Positions 1-10,788 of a stretch of DNA of 64,000 nt are shown piece by piece. The stretch's first letter is position 1, and each line of letters begins with the position of its first letter. The DNA lies in assembly GCA_028707275.1 (NCBI GenBank), contig JAQTUP010000005.1, positions 182,706 through 246,705 of the forward strand, read 5' to 3'. The translations under genes were made by a program, and so were the position numbers. The notes under the pieces were generated by a model. The model was not told where the DNA came from. It saw only the letters and a program-made list of their open reading frames with translations, and did no database searches. The DNA is from Gallionella sp. (GTDB taxonomy: Bacteria; Pseudomonadota; Gammaproteobacteria; Burkholderiales; Gallionellaceae).

Positions 1-57
1 GCTCGCCTGGGTAAAACCCGTCTGCTGGATAATGTTGAAGTTTGTGTTGAGGCGTGA
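1..57 (+). CDS. panC: Pantothenate synthetase, C-terminal end (partial)
   Basis: Only the last 18 codons and the TGA stop are inside the window. The peptide ARLGKTRLLDNVEV followed by a short tail resembles the end of betaproteobacterial pantothenate synthetases, which join pantoate and beta-alanine using ATP in the cytoplasm. The next gene, panD, makes beta-alanine, so the pair would supply pantothenate and coenzyme A. The identification rests on this short tail and on the panD neighbour, so it is good but not certain. Confidence 0.7.
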   Translation, partial: ARLGKTRLLDNVEVCVEA

Positions 58-172
58 GTCATATATAACTGATGTTACGTAATGACTTCTAAAGTCAGTA
101 TTTTGGAATCATTAAAATTATGTTTTAGCGATAACCTTTGAGCTTCGCCCACAACCCCTGTGCGCCGCCGAA

Positions 173-390
173 GATAGCCGCAAACAAGCGGTGGGGTCAG
201 GCGAGCACTGTTTGAGCACGTGCGCGCTGTGCGGATCGTGCGAGTTGCGCAGCCCCGCCTGTTTGCGGCTATCAAGGGAACGCCGACTGACTGTCACCTG
301 CCTGCGGCAAGCTGGTGATAGTCAGGCGGCGCGGCAAGCCGGGGTCGCCTTTTCTTTAGCGACTTTCTTTTGGCGACTCAAAAGAAAGTC
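173..390. repeat. Array of three inverted repeats in the panC-panD gap
   Basis: The 441-bp gap between panC and panD (58-498) has no convincing gene. It holds three successive inverted repeats. Arms 173-191 and 255-273 are 19 bp with one mismatch (core GATAGCCGCAAAC) and enclose a GC-rich segment. Arms 282-298 and 314-330 are imperfect. Arms 361-372 and 379-390 are a perfect 12-bp stem, GACTTTCTTTTG, around a 6-base loop. The last part, with mirrored CTTTCTTTT and AAAAGAAAG, resembles a multicopy intergenic element I associate with betaproteobacterial genomes. It may act as a transcript end or RNA structure, or be a dispersed non-autonomous repeat. Confidence 0.6.
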
Positions 391-461
391 ACCAGCAGCC
401 GGGCTGCCCCCGGCGAAGTTGAATTGAATACACGGCTGATGTTGCTGTGTAACATCTGATA

Positions 462-467
462 TATAAT
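462..467 (+). promoter_or_regulatory. Candidate -10 box for panD
   Basis: A perfect TATAAT lies 31 bp before the panD start codon. There is no good -35 hexamer at 16-18 bp upstream (the region reads around ATGTTG), so this is a plausible but weak sigma-70 promoter. It would let panD be transcribed independently of panC despite the structured gap between them. Confidence 0.35.
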
Positions 468-498
468 TCGCGCCCCTATTTGAAAGGTCAGGTCTCTC

Positions 499-879
499 AT
501 GCAAAGAACCATGCTGAAAGCCAAGTTGCACCGGGTACATGTCACACACTCTGAGCTGCACTATGAAGGCTCATGTGCGATAGACGACGATTTGCTCGAA
601 GCGGCCGATATTCGTGAATACCAGCAAATCGATATTTACAATGTCACCAACGGTGAGCGTTTTACCACCTATGCGATTCGTGCGCTGCGCGGGTCGGGTA
701 TCATCTCTGTGAATGGCGCTGCGGCGCACAAGGCGGATCCTGGCGATATTCTGATTATCGCCACCTATGCTATGTACTCTGAGCAGGAGCTGAAAGATTT
801 TCATCCGCAACTCGTTTACGTGAACGAACTCAATCGTATTGTCGCAAAACGGGGCGAAATTCCGGTGCAAGTGAACTAG
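499..879 (+). CDS. panD: Aspartate 1-decarboxylase precursor
   Basis: PanD converts L-aspartate to beta-alanine for pantothenate and coenzyme A synthesis. It is a cytosolic enzyme that cleaves itself to make a pyruvoyl cofactor. The protein is 126 residues, the normal family length. The self-cleavage Gly-Ser pair is in YEGSCAID at about residues 24-31, and the N-terminus [17 protein letters not shown] matches the conserved family start, which supports this ATG. It follows panC, its pathway partner, but a structured 441-bp gap separates them and a TATAAT box precedes it. Nothing appears damaged. Confidence 0.97.
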   Translation: MQRTMLKAKLHRVHVTHSELHYEGSCAIDDDLLEAADIREYQQIDIYNVTNGERFTTYAIRALRGSGIISVNGAAAHKADPGDILIIATYAMYSEQELKDFHPQLVYVNELNRIVAKRGEIPVQVN

Positions 880-978
880 TTTGTGCTTTTCGTGCCATTT
901 TGTTGGTTTGTTACATTGACCGTAAGCCCATTCGCAGGTAGCATTACGAAACTTTAAAAGCTCACTGGATTGATTACG

Positions 979-1731
979 ATGCGTCGCAAACTGGTAGTCG
1001 GAAATTGGAAGATGTATGGACGTCTGGCGCGTAATCAGGCGTTGCTTCAAGGGGTGCTTGACGGCGTTCGTGAATTGAATCGTGCCGATTATGCAGTCTG
1101 TGTGCCTTATCCTTATCTGGCTCAGGCGCAATCCATGTTGCAAGGCAGTAATGTATCCTGGGGTGCTCAGAATCTGAGTCCGCAGGAAGAAGGTGCCTTT
1201 ACCGGTGCAGTTGCACCCGGCATGCTGGTCGACTTTGCATGCAGTTATGTGATTATTGGTCATTCCGAGCGTCGCGGCTTGTTTCATGAAAGCAACGAAA
1301 TTGCGGCGGCGAAATTTGAGGTTGCTCAGAAAGCCGGTCTTAAGCCTATTTTCTGTGTGGGTGAAACCCTGGCCGAGCGTGAGTCAGGGGTGACTGAACA
1401 GGTGGTGGCTACTCAGCTCGATGCTGTGCTGGTGCGCTTCGGTGCAAAGGCGCTGGCTCAGGCGGTGGTGGCTTATGAGCCTGTCTGGGCGATTGGCACC
1501 GGAAAAACAGCGAGTCCGGATCAGGCGCAGGCGGTTCATGCGTTTATCAGGGGGCGCGTTGCGCAACATGATGCGGACGTGGCGGAAAAACTGTGTATAC
1601 TTTACGGCGGCAGCGTAAAGGCGGGTAACGCGGCCGAACTGTTTGGCATGCCTGACATCGACGGCGGCCTGATAGGTGGTGCGTCTTTGGTGGTTGAGGA
1701 TTTTGTGGCTATTTGCCGTGCGGCGCAGTAA
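979..1731 (+). CDS. tpiA: Triosephosphate isomerase
   Basis: This glycolytic and gluconeogenic enzyme interconverts dihydroxyacetone phosphate and glyceraldehyde 3-phosphate. The 250-residue TIM-barrel protein shows the N-terminal NWKM active-site lysine, the catalytic histidine in IIGHSERR (about residues 90-97), the catalytic glutamate in AYEPVWAIGTGKTAS with the flexible loop, and the phosphate-binding GGSVK and GGLIGGASL segments. I chose the ATG at 979 (MRRKLVVGNWKM) over an in-frame TTG at 970 because it fits the usual N-terminal length. secG follows 23 bp downstream, the usual tpiA-secG pairing in proteobacteria. Confidence 0.97.
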   Translation: MRRKLVVGNWKMYGRLARNQALLQGVLDGVRELNRADYAVCVPYPYLAQAQSMLQGSNVSWGAQNLSPQEEGAFTGAVAPGMLVDFACSYVIIGHSERRGLFHESNEIAAAKFEVAQKAGLKPIFCVGETLAERESGVTEQVVATQLDAVLVRFGAKALAQAVVAYEPVWAIGTGKTASPDQAQAVHAFIRGRVAQHDADVAEKLCILYGGSVKAGNAAELFGMPDIDGGLIGGASLVVEDFVAICRAAQ

Positions 1732-1754
1732 TTTATAGAAGTCTGGAGTGGTGA

Positions 1755-2081
1755 GTGGAAACAATCGTTTGGGTATTTCATCTTGTAACAGCGGTCGCTT
1801 TGTGTGGTCTGGTGTTAGTGCAGCATGGTAAGGGTGCCGATATGGGTGCTGCGTTCGGTACAGGTTCGGCGGGCAGTCTGTTCGGCTCCGGAGGTTCTGC
1901 GAATTTTTTGAGTCGCAGTACGGCTGTAGCGGCAGCTGTTTTTTTTGTCACCAGTTTAACGCTGACTTATCTTTATTCTCATCCGGCTCAGCAAGAGGGT
2001 GTGATGGACAGGGTTAATGCAAACAAGCCGGTAGTAACGGCGCCTGTGGATAATTCGAAATCCAAAGAGATTCCAAAGTAA
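1755..2081 (+). CDS. secG: Preprotein translocase subunit SecG
   Basis: SecG is the small inner-membrane partner of SecY and SecE and assists SecA-driven export. The protein is 108 residues with two hydrophobic segments (about 3-18 and 53-72) flanking the conserved loop [32 protein letters not shown]. It starts at a GTG. The tail after the second membrane segment is short and polar. It sits between tpiA and a tRNA-Leu gene, an order common in proteobacteria. Confidence 0.95.
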   Translation: METIVWVFHLVTAVALCGLVLVQHGKGADMGAAFGTGSAGSLFGSGGSANFLSRSTAVAAAVFFVTSLTLTYLYSHPAQQEGVMDRVNANKPVVTAPVDNSKSKEIPK

Positions 2082-2105
2082 TAAAGGTTTTTGAGAAGTT
2101 CTAAT

Positions 2106-2192
<87 letters not shown>

Positions 2193-2381
2193 GTTTAAAA
2201 GTGTTTGCTGCTTTGAAATGTGTTCAGTTTCGGGGTGGTTCAAGCATGGTTGTAAAAAATAATAATAAAAAATTCAAGTTGATGCCTGCCGTCCTGGCAG
2301 CCTGAGATCGATTACAAAAGCGATCCTGATTCAACTAAAAGCTAGTTGGCTCAAGGATTGCATACAGAGGGGGGAAGCTCA

Positions 2382-2738
2382 ATGTTGGAAAACTATTTTC
2401 CGGTACTGTTGTTCATCTGTGTTGGGTTGGCTTTTGGTGTGGTTCCTATCGTGCTGGGCAGGTTGGCGGCTCCGCATCGTCCTGATAGTAAAAAACTGTC
2501 TCCCTATGAGTGTGGCTTTGAGGCCTTTGAAGATGCGCGCATGAAGTTCGATGTGCGCTACTACCTCGTTGCGATTCTGTTCATCCTGTTTGATCTCGAA
2601 ATTGCGTTTCTCTTTCCATGGGCGATTGTGCTCAAGGAGATCGGTATGTTTGGCTACGTTTCCATGATGATTTTCCTGGCGATCCTCGTGGTTGGTTTTG
2701 TCTATGAATGGATGAAAGGGGCTCTGGAATGGGAATAG
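2382..2738 (+). CDS. nuoA: NADH-quinone oxidoreductase subunit A
   Basis: NuoA is a small membrane subunit of respiratory complex I, located where the peripheral arm joins the membrane arm. The 118-residue protein has three hydrophobic helices and the conserved loop [33 protein letters not shown] around residues 41-73. I chose ATG 2382 because a strong GAGGGGGGAAG ribosome site lies just upstream; an in-frame TTG at 2346 would add 12 unlikely residues. It is the first gene of the nuo operon, 189 bp after the tRNA, and its end overlaps nuoB by 10 bp. Confidence 0.97.
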   Translation: MLENYFPVLLFICVGLAFGVVPIVLGRLAAPHRPDSKKLSPYECGFEAFEDARMKFDVRYYLVAILFILFDLEIAFLFPWAIVLKEIGMFGYVSMMIFLAILVVGFVYEWMKGALEWE

Positions 2739-3205
2739 AAGGCATTCTGGAAAAAGGCGTTGTCACGACGACGCTCGACACCATTATCAATTACACGCGC
2801 ACAGGTTCGCTCTGGCCTATGACGTTTGGTCTGGCCTGTTGTGCGGTCGAAATGATGCAGGCCGGCGCGTCTCGTTATGATCTGGATCGTTTCGGTATCG
2901 TGTTTCGTCCAAGCCCCAGGCAGTCCGACGTGATGATCGTCGCGGGCACGCTGTGCAACAAGATGGCGCCGGCCTTGCGCAAGGTGTATGACCAGATGTC
3001 CGAGCCGCGCTGGGTGATCTCCATGGGTTCTTGTGCAAATGGCGGCGGTTATTACCATTACTCCTACTCGGTGGTGCGCGGATGCGATCGTATCGTTCCT
3101 GTGGATATATACGTGCCGGGCTGTCCGCCGACCGCCGAGGCGCTGCTCTATGGTCTGATTCAGTTGCAGAACAAGATCAAGCGTACCAATACAATCGCGC
3201 GCTAA
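2729..3205 (+). CDS. nuoB: NADH-quinone oxidoreductase subunit B
   Basis: NuoB carries iron-sulfur cluster N2, the last electron donor to quinone in complex I. The 158-residue protein contains the cluster cysteines in [19 protein letters not shown] and [14 protein letters not shown]. The ATG at 2729 ([11 protein letters not shown]) follows GAAAGGGG inside the end of nuoA and gives the normal length; an in-frame upstream ATG at 2708 lacks such a site. The 10-bp overlap with nuoA implies translational coupling. Confidence 0.97.
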   Translation: MGIEGILEKGVVTTTLDTIINYTRTGSLWPMTFGLACCAVEMMQAGASRYDLDRFGIVFRPSPRQSDVMIVAGTLCNKMAPALRKVYDQMSEPRWVISMGSCANGGGYYHYSYSVVRGCDRIVPVDIYVPGCPPTAEALLYGLIQLQNKIKRTNTIAR

Positions 3206-3214
3206 GGGTGACTT

Positions 3215-3805
3215 ATGACTAAAAAATCATTGCGTGAAGTGTTGGCGGAGCTGTTGGCCGATCAGCTGGTAAGTGTGCAAGAGCGATTGGGTGAGACAAC
3301 CATCGTGGTCAAAGCCGAAGATATGCTCTCAGCGTTGACGCTGCTTCGGGATGCTGAGGGTTTGCTGTTCTCCCAGATGACGGACCTTTGTGGAATGGAT
3401 TATTCCGAATACGGTGAGGGTGACTGGCAGGGGCGTCGCTTCGCGGTGGTCTACCAGTTGCTCTCTCTTGTGAATAATCAACGTTTGCGCGTGCGTGTGT
3501 TTGCCGAGGAAGATGATTTTCCGGTGTTGGCCTCCGTCACCCAGATCTGGCCGGGCGCTAACTGGTTCGAGCGTGAAGCGTTTGATTTGTTCGGCATCAT
3601 CTTTACAGGTCACCCGGATTTGCGCCGTATCCTGACGGATTACGGTTTTGTCGGCAATCCGTTCAGAAAAGACTTCCCGCTCTCTGGTCATGTCGAGATG
3701 CGCTACGATCCCGATCAGCAGCGTGTGGTCTATCAGCCCGTTACGGTTGAGCCCCGTGTCGTGACGCCGCGTATCATGCGCGAAGAAACCTACGGTTGTA
3801 ATTAA
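3215..3805 (+). CDS. nuoC: NADH-quinone oxidoreductase subunit C
   Basis: NuoC (30-kDa subunit homologue) is a structural part of the peripheral arm next to NuoB and NuoD. The 196-residue protein shows the family signature with [23 protein letters not shown] and the motif [23 protein letters not shown]. It is a stand-alone nuoC, not the NuoCD fusion seen in E. coli. It begins 9 bp after nuoB with AAGGGTGA as ribosome site and ends 10 bp before nuoD. Confidence 0.97.
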   Translation: MTKKSLREVLAELLADQLVSVQERLGETTIVVKAEDMLSALTLLRDAEGLLFSQMTDLCGMDYSEYGEGDWQGRRFAVVYQLLSLVNNQRLRVRVFAEEDDFPVLASVTQIWPGANWFEREAFDLFGIIFTGHPDLRRILTDYGFVGNPFRKDFPLSGHVEMRYDPDQQRVVYQPVTVEPRVVTPRIMREETYGCN

Positions 3806-3815
3806 GGACGCACTC

Positions 3816-5069
3816 ATGCCTGAAATTAAAAATTACACGATGAACTTTGGTCCCCAGCATCCGGCGGCGCACGGTGTGCTGCGTCTGGTGCTGGAGTTGG
3901 ATGGTGAAGTCATCGTACGCGCTGACCCGCATATCGGTCTGTTGCATCGCGCGACTGAAAAGCTGGCCGAACATAAGACCTACTTGCAGTCTGTTCCCTA
4001 TATGGACAGGCTCGATTATGTGTCCATGATGTGCAACGAACATGCTTATGTGCAGGCCATCGAAAAGATGACCGGTATCGAGGTGCCTCTGCGCGCCCAG
4101 TATATTCGCGTCATGTTCGACGAAATCACCCGCATTCTCAATCACCTGATGTGGCTGGGGGCGCACGGTCTGGATATCGGCGCGATGACGGTGTTCCTGT
4201 ATTGCTTCCGCGAACGTGAAGACCTGATGGATGCTTACGAGGCGGTATCCGGTGCGCGTATGCACGCCGCGTATTATCGTCCGGGTGGCGTGTATCGCGA
4301 TCTGCCCGACAGCATGCCGCAATACGAAGCTTCCAAGATTCACAATGCTGCGGCTGTGAAAAAGATGAACGAAAATCGTCAGGGCTCCCTGCTCGATTTT
4401 CTGGAAGATTTCACGCGCCGTTTCCCGACTTATGTGGATGAGTACGAGACGCTGCTGACGGATAACCGCATCTGGAAACAACGCACTGTCGGTATTGGTG
4501 TGGTCAGTCCTGAACGCGCAGTGGCGCTCGGTATGACAGGACCGATGTTAAGAGGCTCTGGTGTCGAGTGGGATTTGCGCAAGAAACAGCCTTATGCTGC
4601 GTACGACAAGGTCGACTTCGATGTGCCGGTAGGTCGGAACGGGGATTCCTACGACCGTTATCTGGTGCGTGTCGAAGAGATGCGTCAGTCCAACCGTATT
4701 ATCAAGCAGTGCGTAGACTGGTTACGCGTCAATCCCGGGCCTGTGATGGCAAGTAATCACAAGTATTCGCCGCCTGGTCGCGAATCCATGAAGCAGAATA
4801 TGGAAGAGCTGATCCATCACTTCAAACTGTTTACAGAAGGTATGCATGTGCCGGCGGGTGAAGCCTATGCCGCAGTCGAGCATCCCAAGGGTGAATTTGG
4901 TATTTATCTGGTCTCCGATGGCGCAAACAAGCCTTACCGTCTGAAGATACGGGCGCCGGGTTTTGCGCATCTGGCCGCATTGGATGAAATGGCTCGTGGC
5001 CACATGATTGCGGACGTGGTGACGATCATCGGTACGCAGGACATTGTTTTTGGAGAGATAGACCGATAA
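3816..5069 (+). CDS. nuoD: NADH-quinone oxidoreductase subunit D
   Basis: NuoD (49-kDa homologue) forms much of the quinone-binding cavity. The 417-residue protein begins [31 protein letters not shown], with the conserved quinone-site His in the GPQHPAAHG loop. Further family segments are [21 protein letters not shown] and the C-terminal DIVFGEIDR. Its stop codon overlaps the nuoE start by one base, showing tight operon coupling. Length and motifs are normal. Confidence 0.97.
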   Translation: MPEIKNYTMNFGPQHPAAHGVLRLVLELDGEVIVRADPHIGLLHRATEKLAEHKTYLQSVPYMDRLDYVSMMCNEHAYVQAIEKMTGIEVPLRAQYIRVMFDEITRILNHLMWLGAHGLDIGAMTVFLYCFREREDLMDAYEAVSGARMHAAYYRPGGVYRDLPDSMPQYEASKIHNAAAVKKMNENRQGSLLDFLEDFTRRFPTYVDEYETLLTDNRIWKQRTVGIGVVSPERAVALGMTGPMLRGSGVEWDLRKKQPYAAYDKVDFDVPVGRNGDSYDRYLVRVEEMRQSNRIIKQCVDWLRVNPGPVMASNHKYSPPGRESMKQNMEELIHHFKLFTEGMHVPAGEAYAAVEHPKGEFGIYLVSDGANKPYRLKIRAPGFAHLAALDEMARGHMIADVVTIIGTQDIVFGEIDR

Positions 5070-5548
5070 TGTTATCCGCACATATACAAGATCAAATTAA
5101 TCGCGAGCTGAAAAAATATCCGGCAGACCAAAGACAGTCAGCCGTGATGTCAGCCTTGCGCTTCGTCCAGGACGAAAAAGGCTGGATTGCAACTGAGGAC
5201 ATGAGCGACATCGCCGTCTTTCTCGGTATGCCGCAGATGGCTGTGTACGAGGTGGCGAGCTTCTATCACATGTACAACCTCAAGCCGATGGGGAAAACCA
5301 CGCTCACCGTGTGTACCAACCTGTCTTGCACGCTGTGTGGCGTTGAGGATACGTTAGCTCATCTGAAAACCAGGCTGGGTATCGGTCTGGGAGAAGTGAC
5401 CGCCGATGGCAAGATCGGTTTGCGTGAAGGCGAGTGTATGGGGGCGTGCAAGGATGCACCTATCTTGTCTATCAATAACAAGAAGCTTTGCGGTCGTTTA
5501 ACCAACGAGAAGATTGATCGTATTCTGGCAGAATTGGATAAGTCATGA
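5069..5548 (+). CDS. nuoE: NADH-quinone oxidoreductase subunit E
   Basis: NuoE (24-kDa homologue) binds the 2Fe-2S cluster N1a in the NADH dehydrogenase module with NuoF and NuoG. The 159-residue protein has a thioredoxin-like C-terminal half with the four cluster cysteines in [10 protein letters not shown] and [11 protein letters not shown]. It overlaps nuoD by one base and nuoF by four (ATGA). Confidence 0.96.
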   Translation: MLSAHIQDQINRELKKYPADQRQSAVMSALRFVQDEKGWIATEDMSDIAVFLGMPQMAVYEVASFYHMYNLKPMGKTTLTVCTNLSCTLCGVEDTLAHLKTRLGIGLGEVTADGKIGLREGECMGACKDAPILSINNKKLCGRLTNEKIDRILAELDKS

Positions 5549-6810
5549 GAGGTCCGGTTACTCAAACCACGATGGATTTTGACCAGCCGTGGACATTAGA
5601 AAACTACCTTAAAGTCGGTGGTTATCAGGCGCTGCGCAAGATTTTGACCGAGAAAACATCGCCTGACGCGATCATCGCCGAGGTCAAGTTGTCCGCCTTG
5701 CGCGGTCGCGGAGGTGCGGGATTTCCTACCGGTCTCAAGTGGAGCTTCATGCCGCGTAATTTTGCGGGTGACAAGTATATCGTCTGCAATTCGGATGAAG
5801 GCGAGCCGGGTACATGCAAGGATTGGGACATCCTGTTGTATAACCCGCACTTGCTGATCGAGGGTATGGCGATTGCGGCTTACACCATGAATGTCAGGAC
5901 CGGCTACAACTATATCCACGGCGAAATTTTCGAAGCCTATGAGCGCATGGAAGAAGCCTGCGAGCTGGCGCGTGCGGCAGGTTTTCTGGGCGACGATATT
6001 ATGGGTTCGGGTTTTTCATTCGATCTGCATAATCACTTGGGGTACGGCGCTTATATCTGCGGCGAAGAAACGGCCTTGCTCGAATCCATCGAAGGCAAAA
6101 AGGGGCAGCCTCGCTTCAAGCCGCCTTTCCCGGCCAGCTTCGGTCTGTACGGCAAGCCTACCACGATCAATAACACCGAGACCTTTGCCAGCATTCCCTA
6201 CATCATCAATAACGGCGGGCAGGCATTTTTGAATCTGGGCAAGCCCAATAACGGCGGAACGAAGCTGTTTTCCGTGTCGGGTCATGTGAACAATCCCGGT
6301 AACTTTGAAGTGCCTATGGGTACGCCTTTTGCCAAACTGCTGGAAATGGCCGGCGGCGTGCGCAACGGGCATAAGCTCAAGGCCGTGATTCCGGGAGGAT
6401 CATCGATGCCGATTCTGCCGGGTGACGTGATGATGGATTTGACCATGGATTATGACTCGATCCAGAAGGCGGGTTCGGGTCTGGGCAGCGGGGCTGTGAT
6501 CGTGATGGATGAGACGGTTTGCATGGTTAAAACGCTGGAGCGCCTGTCCTACTTCTACCACGAAGAGTCTTGCGGCCAGTGTACGCCTTGCCGTGAAGGC
6601 ACAGGCTGGCTGTACCGCATCGTTCATCGTATCGAGCATGGTCAGGGACGCCCTGAAGATCTGGATTTGTTGCTCAGCGTGGGCGGAAATATAGCCGGAC
6701 GTACCATTTGTGCTCTGGGTGAAGCGGCCGTCTGGCCGGTGCAGGGTATGCTCAAGAATTTCAGAGCGGAATTTGAATATCACATTGAACACAAGCGGTG
6801 CTTGGTTTAG
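5545..6810 (+). CDS. nuoF: NADH-quinone oxidoreductase subunit F
   Basis: NuoF (51-kDa homologue) binds NADH, FMN and the 4Fe-4S cluster N3 and is the electron entry point of complex I. The 421-residue protein has the glycine-rich nucleotide site [15 protein letters not shown] (about 49-63), [26 protein letters not shown], and the cluster motif [12 protein letters not shown] plus a later cysteine in AGRTICALG. The ATG at 5545 overlaps the nuoE stop as ATGA; an alternative ATG at 5572 would remove nine residues. Confidence 0.96.
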   Translation: MRGPVTQTTMDFDQPWTLENYLKVGGYQALRKILTEKTSPDAIIAEVKLSALRGRGGAGFPTGLKWSFMPRNFAGDKYIVCNSDEGEPGTCKDWDILLYNPHLLIEGMAIAAYTMNVRTGYNYIHGEIFEAYERMEEACELARAAGFLGDDIMGSGFSFDLHNHLGYGAYICGEETALLESIEGKKGQPRFKPPFPASFGLYGKPTTINNTETFASIPYIINNGGQAFLNLGKPNNGGTKLFSVSGHVNNPGNFEVPMGTPFAKLLEMAGGVRNGHKLKAVIPGGSSMPILPGDVMMDLTMDYDSIQKAGSGLGSGAVIVMDETVCMVKTLERLSYFYHEESCGQCTPCREGTGWLYRIVHRIEHGQGRPEDLDLLLSVGGNIAGRTICALGEAAVWPVQGMLKNFRAEFEYHIEHKRCLV

Positions 6811-6829
6811 CTGACGGGTTAGGTGCGCA

Positions 6830-9148
6830 ATGATCAACATTGAAATTGATGGCAAGTTAGTCGAAACCGAACGCGGAACGACGGTGATGGACGCGGCGCA
6901 TAAAGCCGGTGTCTACATCCCGCATTTTTGCTATCACAAGAAATTATCCATCGCGGCAAGCTGCCGGATGTGTCTGGTAGAAGTGGAAAAAGCGCCCAAG
7001 CCGCTGCCCGCCTGCGCAACGCCTGCCGCCGAAGGAATGAAGGTTCATACGCATTCCGAAATGGCGGTGAAGGCGCAACAAGGGGTGATGGAATTTCTGC
7101 TGATCAACCATCCGCTCGATTGCCCGATCTGTGATCAGGGTGGCGAATGCATGTTGCAGGATGTGGCGATGGGTTACGGTGGTGGCGCATCGCGTTACAC
7201 CGAAGAGAAACGCGTCGTCAGTCCAAAACAAATCGGCGAGCTGATTTCTACCAACGAAATGAGTCGCTGTATCCAGTGTACCCGCTGTGTGCGCTTCGGT
7301 CAGGAGATCGCAGGCGTGATGGAGCTGGGGATGGCTAACCGTTCCGAGCACGCGCAGATCATGAGTTTCGTGAACAGTTCGGTGGATTCCGAGCTCTCCG
7401 GCAACATGATAGACCTGTGTCCGGTAGGCGCATTGACCAGCCGTCCGTTCCGTTATACCGCGCGCAGCTGGGAGTTATCCCGCCGCAAATCGGTCAGTCC
7501 TCACGATGGTCTGGGTTCGAATCTGGCGATTCATGTCAAGGACAACAAGGTGTTGCGTGTTGTGCCTGTTGAAAATGAAGCGGTCAACGAATGCTGGATT
7601 TCCGACAAGGACAGGTTCAGCTACGAAGGGCTGAATTCGCCCGAGCGCCTCACTCGCCCCATGATCAAGCAGGGCGGGCAGTGGGTCGAAGTCGAATGGG
7701 CCGCAGCGTTGGAGTACGTGGCCAACGGCTTGCGTCAGATTACCCGCAGCGCAGGCGCCGAGCATATCGCCGCACTGGCGACCCCGCACAGCACCGTCGA
7801 AGAGCTTTATCTGTTACAAAAACTGATGAGAGGGCTAGGCAGCGGCAACGTGGATTATCGTCTGCGTCAGTCTGATTTCAGCGCGGACGGCAAACAAGCC
7901 GGCGCATCCTGGTTGGGAATGCCGGTCGCCGAAATCAATCAATGCGACCGTTTTCTGGTAGTGGGCAGCTTCTTGCGCAAGGATCAGCCTTTGCTGGCAC
8001 AACGCATCCGCCAGGCTGTCAAGAAGGGTGCCGAGGCAAATATCGTGCATGCTGCTGACGACGATTTGCTGATGCCGATAGCGAACAAGGCCATTGTCGC
8101 ACCTGGTGAGATGGTGAACACCCTGACGCAAGTGCTCGAAGCACTGAGAGCGTTAAAGTCTTCAGGTGAAACAGACAATGCTGCGGCAACTTCGATTGCG
8201 CAGAGTCTGGCTGGCGGCGAGCGCGTTGCGATACTGCTGGGCAACTTTGCGCAGCAGCACCCAGCGGCGGCGCAGATCGCTGTTCTGTGCGAACAAATTG
8301 CAGTCTTGTGCCGTGCGAAATTCGGCTACCTGGGGGAGGCGGCTAACAGTGTGGGCGGCTATCTTGCCGGTGCCGTTCCGTTTACGGGTGATGTTCAGGG
8401 CATGAATGCACAGCAGATGCTGGATAAGCCACGCAAGGCGTATCTGTTGCTCAACGTTGAACCTGAACTCGATATGTATAACCCGCAACAGGCCATGCGC
8501 GCGATGAGTGCGGCTGATATGGTGGTCTGCCTGTCGGCCTTCAAACACAAGGGTATGGATTACGCGGATGTGATGCTGCCCATCGCGCCTTTCACCGAAA
8601 CATCGGGTACCTTTGTCAACACCGAAGGCCGTGCGCAAAGCTTCAAGGGCGCAGTAAAACCGCTGGGAGATGCGCGTCCGGCCTGGAAGGTATTGCGTGT
8701 GCTGGGCAATCTGCTGGAGGTCGCAGGATTCGATTATGATTCGAGCGAAGCCGTGCGCGACGAAGCGCTGGGTGCTGCGCCTGTTGCCGACCGGTTGAAT
8801 AATCACATCGAAGGCGTGGCAATTGCAGCGGCAGCCGCCAGCAGTGGTTTGCAGCGTGTGTCCGATGTGCCGATCTATTCTGCTGATGCGATTGTCCGGC
8901 GTGCGGCCTCCTTGCAAAAAACCCGCGATGCGGCACAACCGGTTGTCATGGCGTCCGCTGCGGAGTTGCAGAAGCTGGGTGTTCAGTCAGGGGATGTGGT
9001 CAAGGTGACTCAGAATGGCGCAAGTGTGCAGTTGACCGCACAGCTGAGCGAGCGTTTGCCTGAAGGGGTGGTGCGTATCGCTGCGGGTCATCCGGCTACA
9101 GCGGCATTGGGTGCGATGTTTGGAACGATAACCGTGGAGCGTGCATGA
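6830..9148 (+). CDS. nuoG: NADH-quinone oxidoreductase subunit G
   Basis: NuoG (75-kDa homologue) carries several iron-sulfur clusters that pass electrons from FMN toward NuoI and NuoB. The 772-residue protein begins with a ferredoxin-like 2Fe-2S domain (cysteines in [21 protein letters not shown] and PACATP). The His/Cys 4Fe-4S segment [18 protein letters not shown] and the [10 protein letters not shown] motif with a later CPVGALTS follow, then a long molybdopterin-oxidoreductase-like domain. It starts 20 bp after nuoF with an AGGTG ribosome site and overlaps nuoH. Confidence 0.96.
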   Translation: MINIEIDGKLVETERGTTVMDAAHKAGVYIPHFCYHKKLSIAASCRMCLVEVEKAPKPLPACATPAAEGMKVHTHSEMAVKAQQGVMEFLLINHPLDCPICDQGGECMLQDVAMGYGGGASRYTEEKRVVSPKQIGELISTNEMSRCIQCTRCVRFGQEIAGVMELGMANRSEHAQIMSFVNSSVDSELSGNMIDLCPVGALTSRPFRYTARSWELSRRKSVSPHDGLGSNLAIHVKDNKVLRVVPVENEAVNECWISDKDRFSYEGLNSPERLTRPMIKQGGQWVEVEWAAALEYVANGLRQITRSAGAEHIAALATPHSTVEELYLLQKLMRGLGSGNVDYRLRQSDFSADGKQAGASWLGMPVAEINQCDRFLVVGSFLRKDQPLLAQRIRQAVKKGAEANIVHAADDDLLMPIANKAIVAPGEMVNTLTQVLEALRALKSSGETDNAAATSIAQSLAGGERVAILLGNFAQQHPAAAQIAVLCEQIAVLCRAKFGYLGEAANSVGGYLAGAVPFTGDVQGMNAQQMLDKPRKAYLLLNVEPELDMYNPQQAMRAMSAADMVVCLSAFKHKGMDYADVMLPIAPFTETSGTFVNTEGRAQSFKGAVKPLGDARPAWKVLRVLGNLLEVAGFDYDSSEAVRDEALGAAPVADRLNNHIEGVAIAAAAASSGLQRVSDVPIYSADAIVRRAASLQKTRDAAQPVVMASAAELQKLGVQSGDVVKVTQNGASVQLTAQLSERLPEGVVRIAAGHPATAALGAMFGTITVERA

Positions 9149-10173
9149 TGGAATGGCTACAACCCATACAAAATCTGTTAGGACCCGTCTGGTTGCCGTT
9201 GTGGACAGCGGTCAAAATCATGTTGATCGTGATGCCGCTGATGGGCGCTGTCGCCTATCTGACGCTGGCCGAACGCAAGGTGATAGGCTGGATGCAAATT
9301 CGCATAGGCCCTAACCGCGTCGGTTATTTCGGCTTGTTGCAGCCCTTAGCCGATGGCCTGAAGTTATTCATGAAGGAAATTATCGTGCCGTCTGGCTCGA
9401 ATAAATTCCTGTTTGTCATCGCGCCTATCATGGTGCTGATGCCGGCGTTAGCCGCCTGGGCGGTGGTCCCGTTCAATGCGGAACTGGTTTTGTCCAACGC
9501 CAATGCGGGTTTGCTGTATATTCTGGCGATGACCTCCCTGGGTGTATATGGCGTCATCATTGCCGGCTGGGCATCGAACTCAAAGTATGCCTTCTTAGGT
9601 TGTCTGCGTTCGGCGGCTCAAATCGTGTCCTATGAAATCGCGATGGGTTTTGCGCTGGTGACGGTGTTGATGGCAGCACAAAGTCTGAACCTGGGCGAGA
9701 TTGTACGCGGCCAGCATGGCAGTTATGGCATGCTCAACTGGTACATTATTCCCCTGTTCCCGATGTTCGTGGTCTATCTCATTTCGGGTGTCGCCGAAAC
9801 CAATCGCGCGCCGTTCGACGTGGCTGAAGGCGAATCCGAAATCGTGGCCGGTTTTCACGTCGAGTATTCAGGGATGGCTTTTGCCCTGTTCTTCCTGGGC
9901 GAATATGCCAATATGATCCTGGTGGCCTTTTTGACCTCCATCATGTTCCTGGGAGGCTGGTTGTCACCGGTTCCTTTCCTGCCGGACAGTATCGTATGGA
10001 TGTTCGGAAAAGTAGCCTTCGTACTGTTCCTGTTCCTGTGGTTCCGTGCAACCTTCCCCCGTTATCGCTATGACCAGTTGATGCGCCTGGGCTGGAAAGT
10101 GTTTATTCCGGTTTCGCTGATTTGGGTCGTGGTAGTGGGTGCGTGGATGCAAACTTCCTATTGGCTGTGGTAG
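9145..10173 (+). CDS. nuoH: NADH-quinone oxidoreductase subunit H
   Basis: NuoH (ND1 homologue) is the membrane subunit that completes the quinone chamber and couples it to proton translocation. The 342-residue protein has about eight hydrophobic helices and the conserved loops [29 protein letters not shown] and [27 protein letters not shown]. Two ATGs are possible (9145 and 9148); the first overlaps the nuoG stop as ATGA. Confidence 0.97.
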   Translation: MMEWLQPIQNLLGPVWLPLWTAVKIMLIVMPLMGAVAYLTLAERKVIGWMQIRIGPNRVGYFGLLQPLADGLKLFMKEIIVPSGSNKFLFVIAPIMVLMPALAAWAVVPFNAELVLSNANAGLLYILAMTSLGVYGVIIAGWASNSKYAFLGCLRSAAQIVSYEIAMGFALVTVLMAAQSLNLGEIVRGQHGSYGMLNWYIIPLFPMFVVYLISGVAETNRAPFDVAEGESEIVAGFHVEYSGMAFALFFLGEYANMILVAFLTSIMFLGGWLSPVPFLPDSIVWMFGKVAFVLFLFLWFRATFPRYRYDQLMRLGWKVFIPVSLIWVVVVGAWMQTSYWLW

Positions 10174-10208
10174 GGGTGTGATTAGTCACGCTCGCACGAG
10201 GATATAAA

Positions 10209-10697
10209 ATGGAAAAAATAAAAGATTTCTTTAAGACTTTTCTGCTTATCGAATTGCTCAAGGGGATGGCGCTGACCGGACGCTACATGTTCGCCCGCAA
10301 AATTACCGTGCAATTTCCTGAAGAAAAGACACCGCAGGGTTTCCGCTTTCGGGGGCTGCATGCGCAGCGTCGCTATGAAAATGGTGAAGAGCGTTGTATC
10401 GGTTGCAAGTTATGCGAAGCCGTTTGTCCTGCTCTGGCGATTAAAATTGAGGTGGCTGAGCGTGAAGATGGAACGCGTCGCACGACTCAATACGATATCG
10501 ATCTGACCAAGTGTATTTTCTGTGGTTTCTGCGAAGAATCCTGTCCGGTCGATGCGATTGTCGAAACGCGGATTTTTGAGTATCACGGTGAAAAACGGGG
10601 GGATTTGTATTACACCAAGCCTATGTTGTTGGCCGTCGGCGATAAATACGAAGCGCAAATCGCCCGTGACCGTGCGGCAGATTCTAAATACAGGTAG
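10209..10697 (+). CDS. nuoI: NADH-quinone oxidoreductase subunit I
   Basis: NuoI (TYKY homologue) is a ferredoxin-like subunit with two 4Fe-4S clusters (N6a, N6b) that hand electrons to NuoB. The 162-residue protein shows both cluster motifs: [12 protein letters not shown] (about residues 62-73) and [12 protein letters not shown] (about 101-112). The ribosome site GAGGAT precedes the ATG, 35 bp after nuoH. A heptamer-repeat hairpin follows it directly. Confidence 0.97.
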   Translation: MEKIKDFFKTFLLIELLKGMALTGRYMFARKITVQFPEEKTPQGFRFRGLHAQRRYENGEERCIGCKLCEAVCPALAIKIEVAEREDGTRRTTQYDIDLTKCIFCGFCEESCPVDAIVETRIFEYHGEKRGDLYYTKPMLLAVGDKYEAQIARDRAADSKYR

Positions 10698-10772
10698 TGG
10701 TAAGTAGAGAGTAGGGAGTGGTCAGTAGGGGGTGGTTTTTCCACTTGCCACTATCCACTTACAACTTACAGT
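10698..10772. repeat. Heptamer-repeat hairpin, nuoI-nuoJ gap
   Basis: Right after the nuoI stop are five consecutive 7-bp units of the form GNNAGTR (GTAAGTA, GAGAGTA, GGGAGTG, GTCAGTA, GGGGGTG), a T-rich turn, then four units of the complementary form CCACTTN. The two halves are imperfect reverse complements, so the RNA should fold into a long hairpin. Related structures occur at 11398-11466 and 13891-13960. It has no long U-tract and lies inside the operon, so it is unlikely to be a complete terminator. Confidence 0.8.
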
Positions 10773-10788
10773 TTTTAAGGATGATTTC

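Noticed and set aside
571..1287. Long leftward open frame (238 codons) across panD and tpiA
   Set aside because: It lies on the opposite strand of two well-supported genes and its translation resembles no protein; it is a by-product of their codon use.
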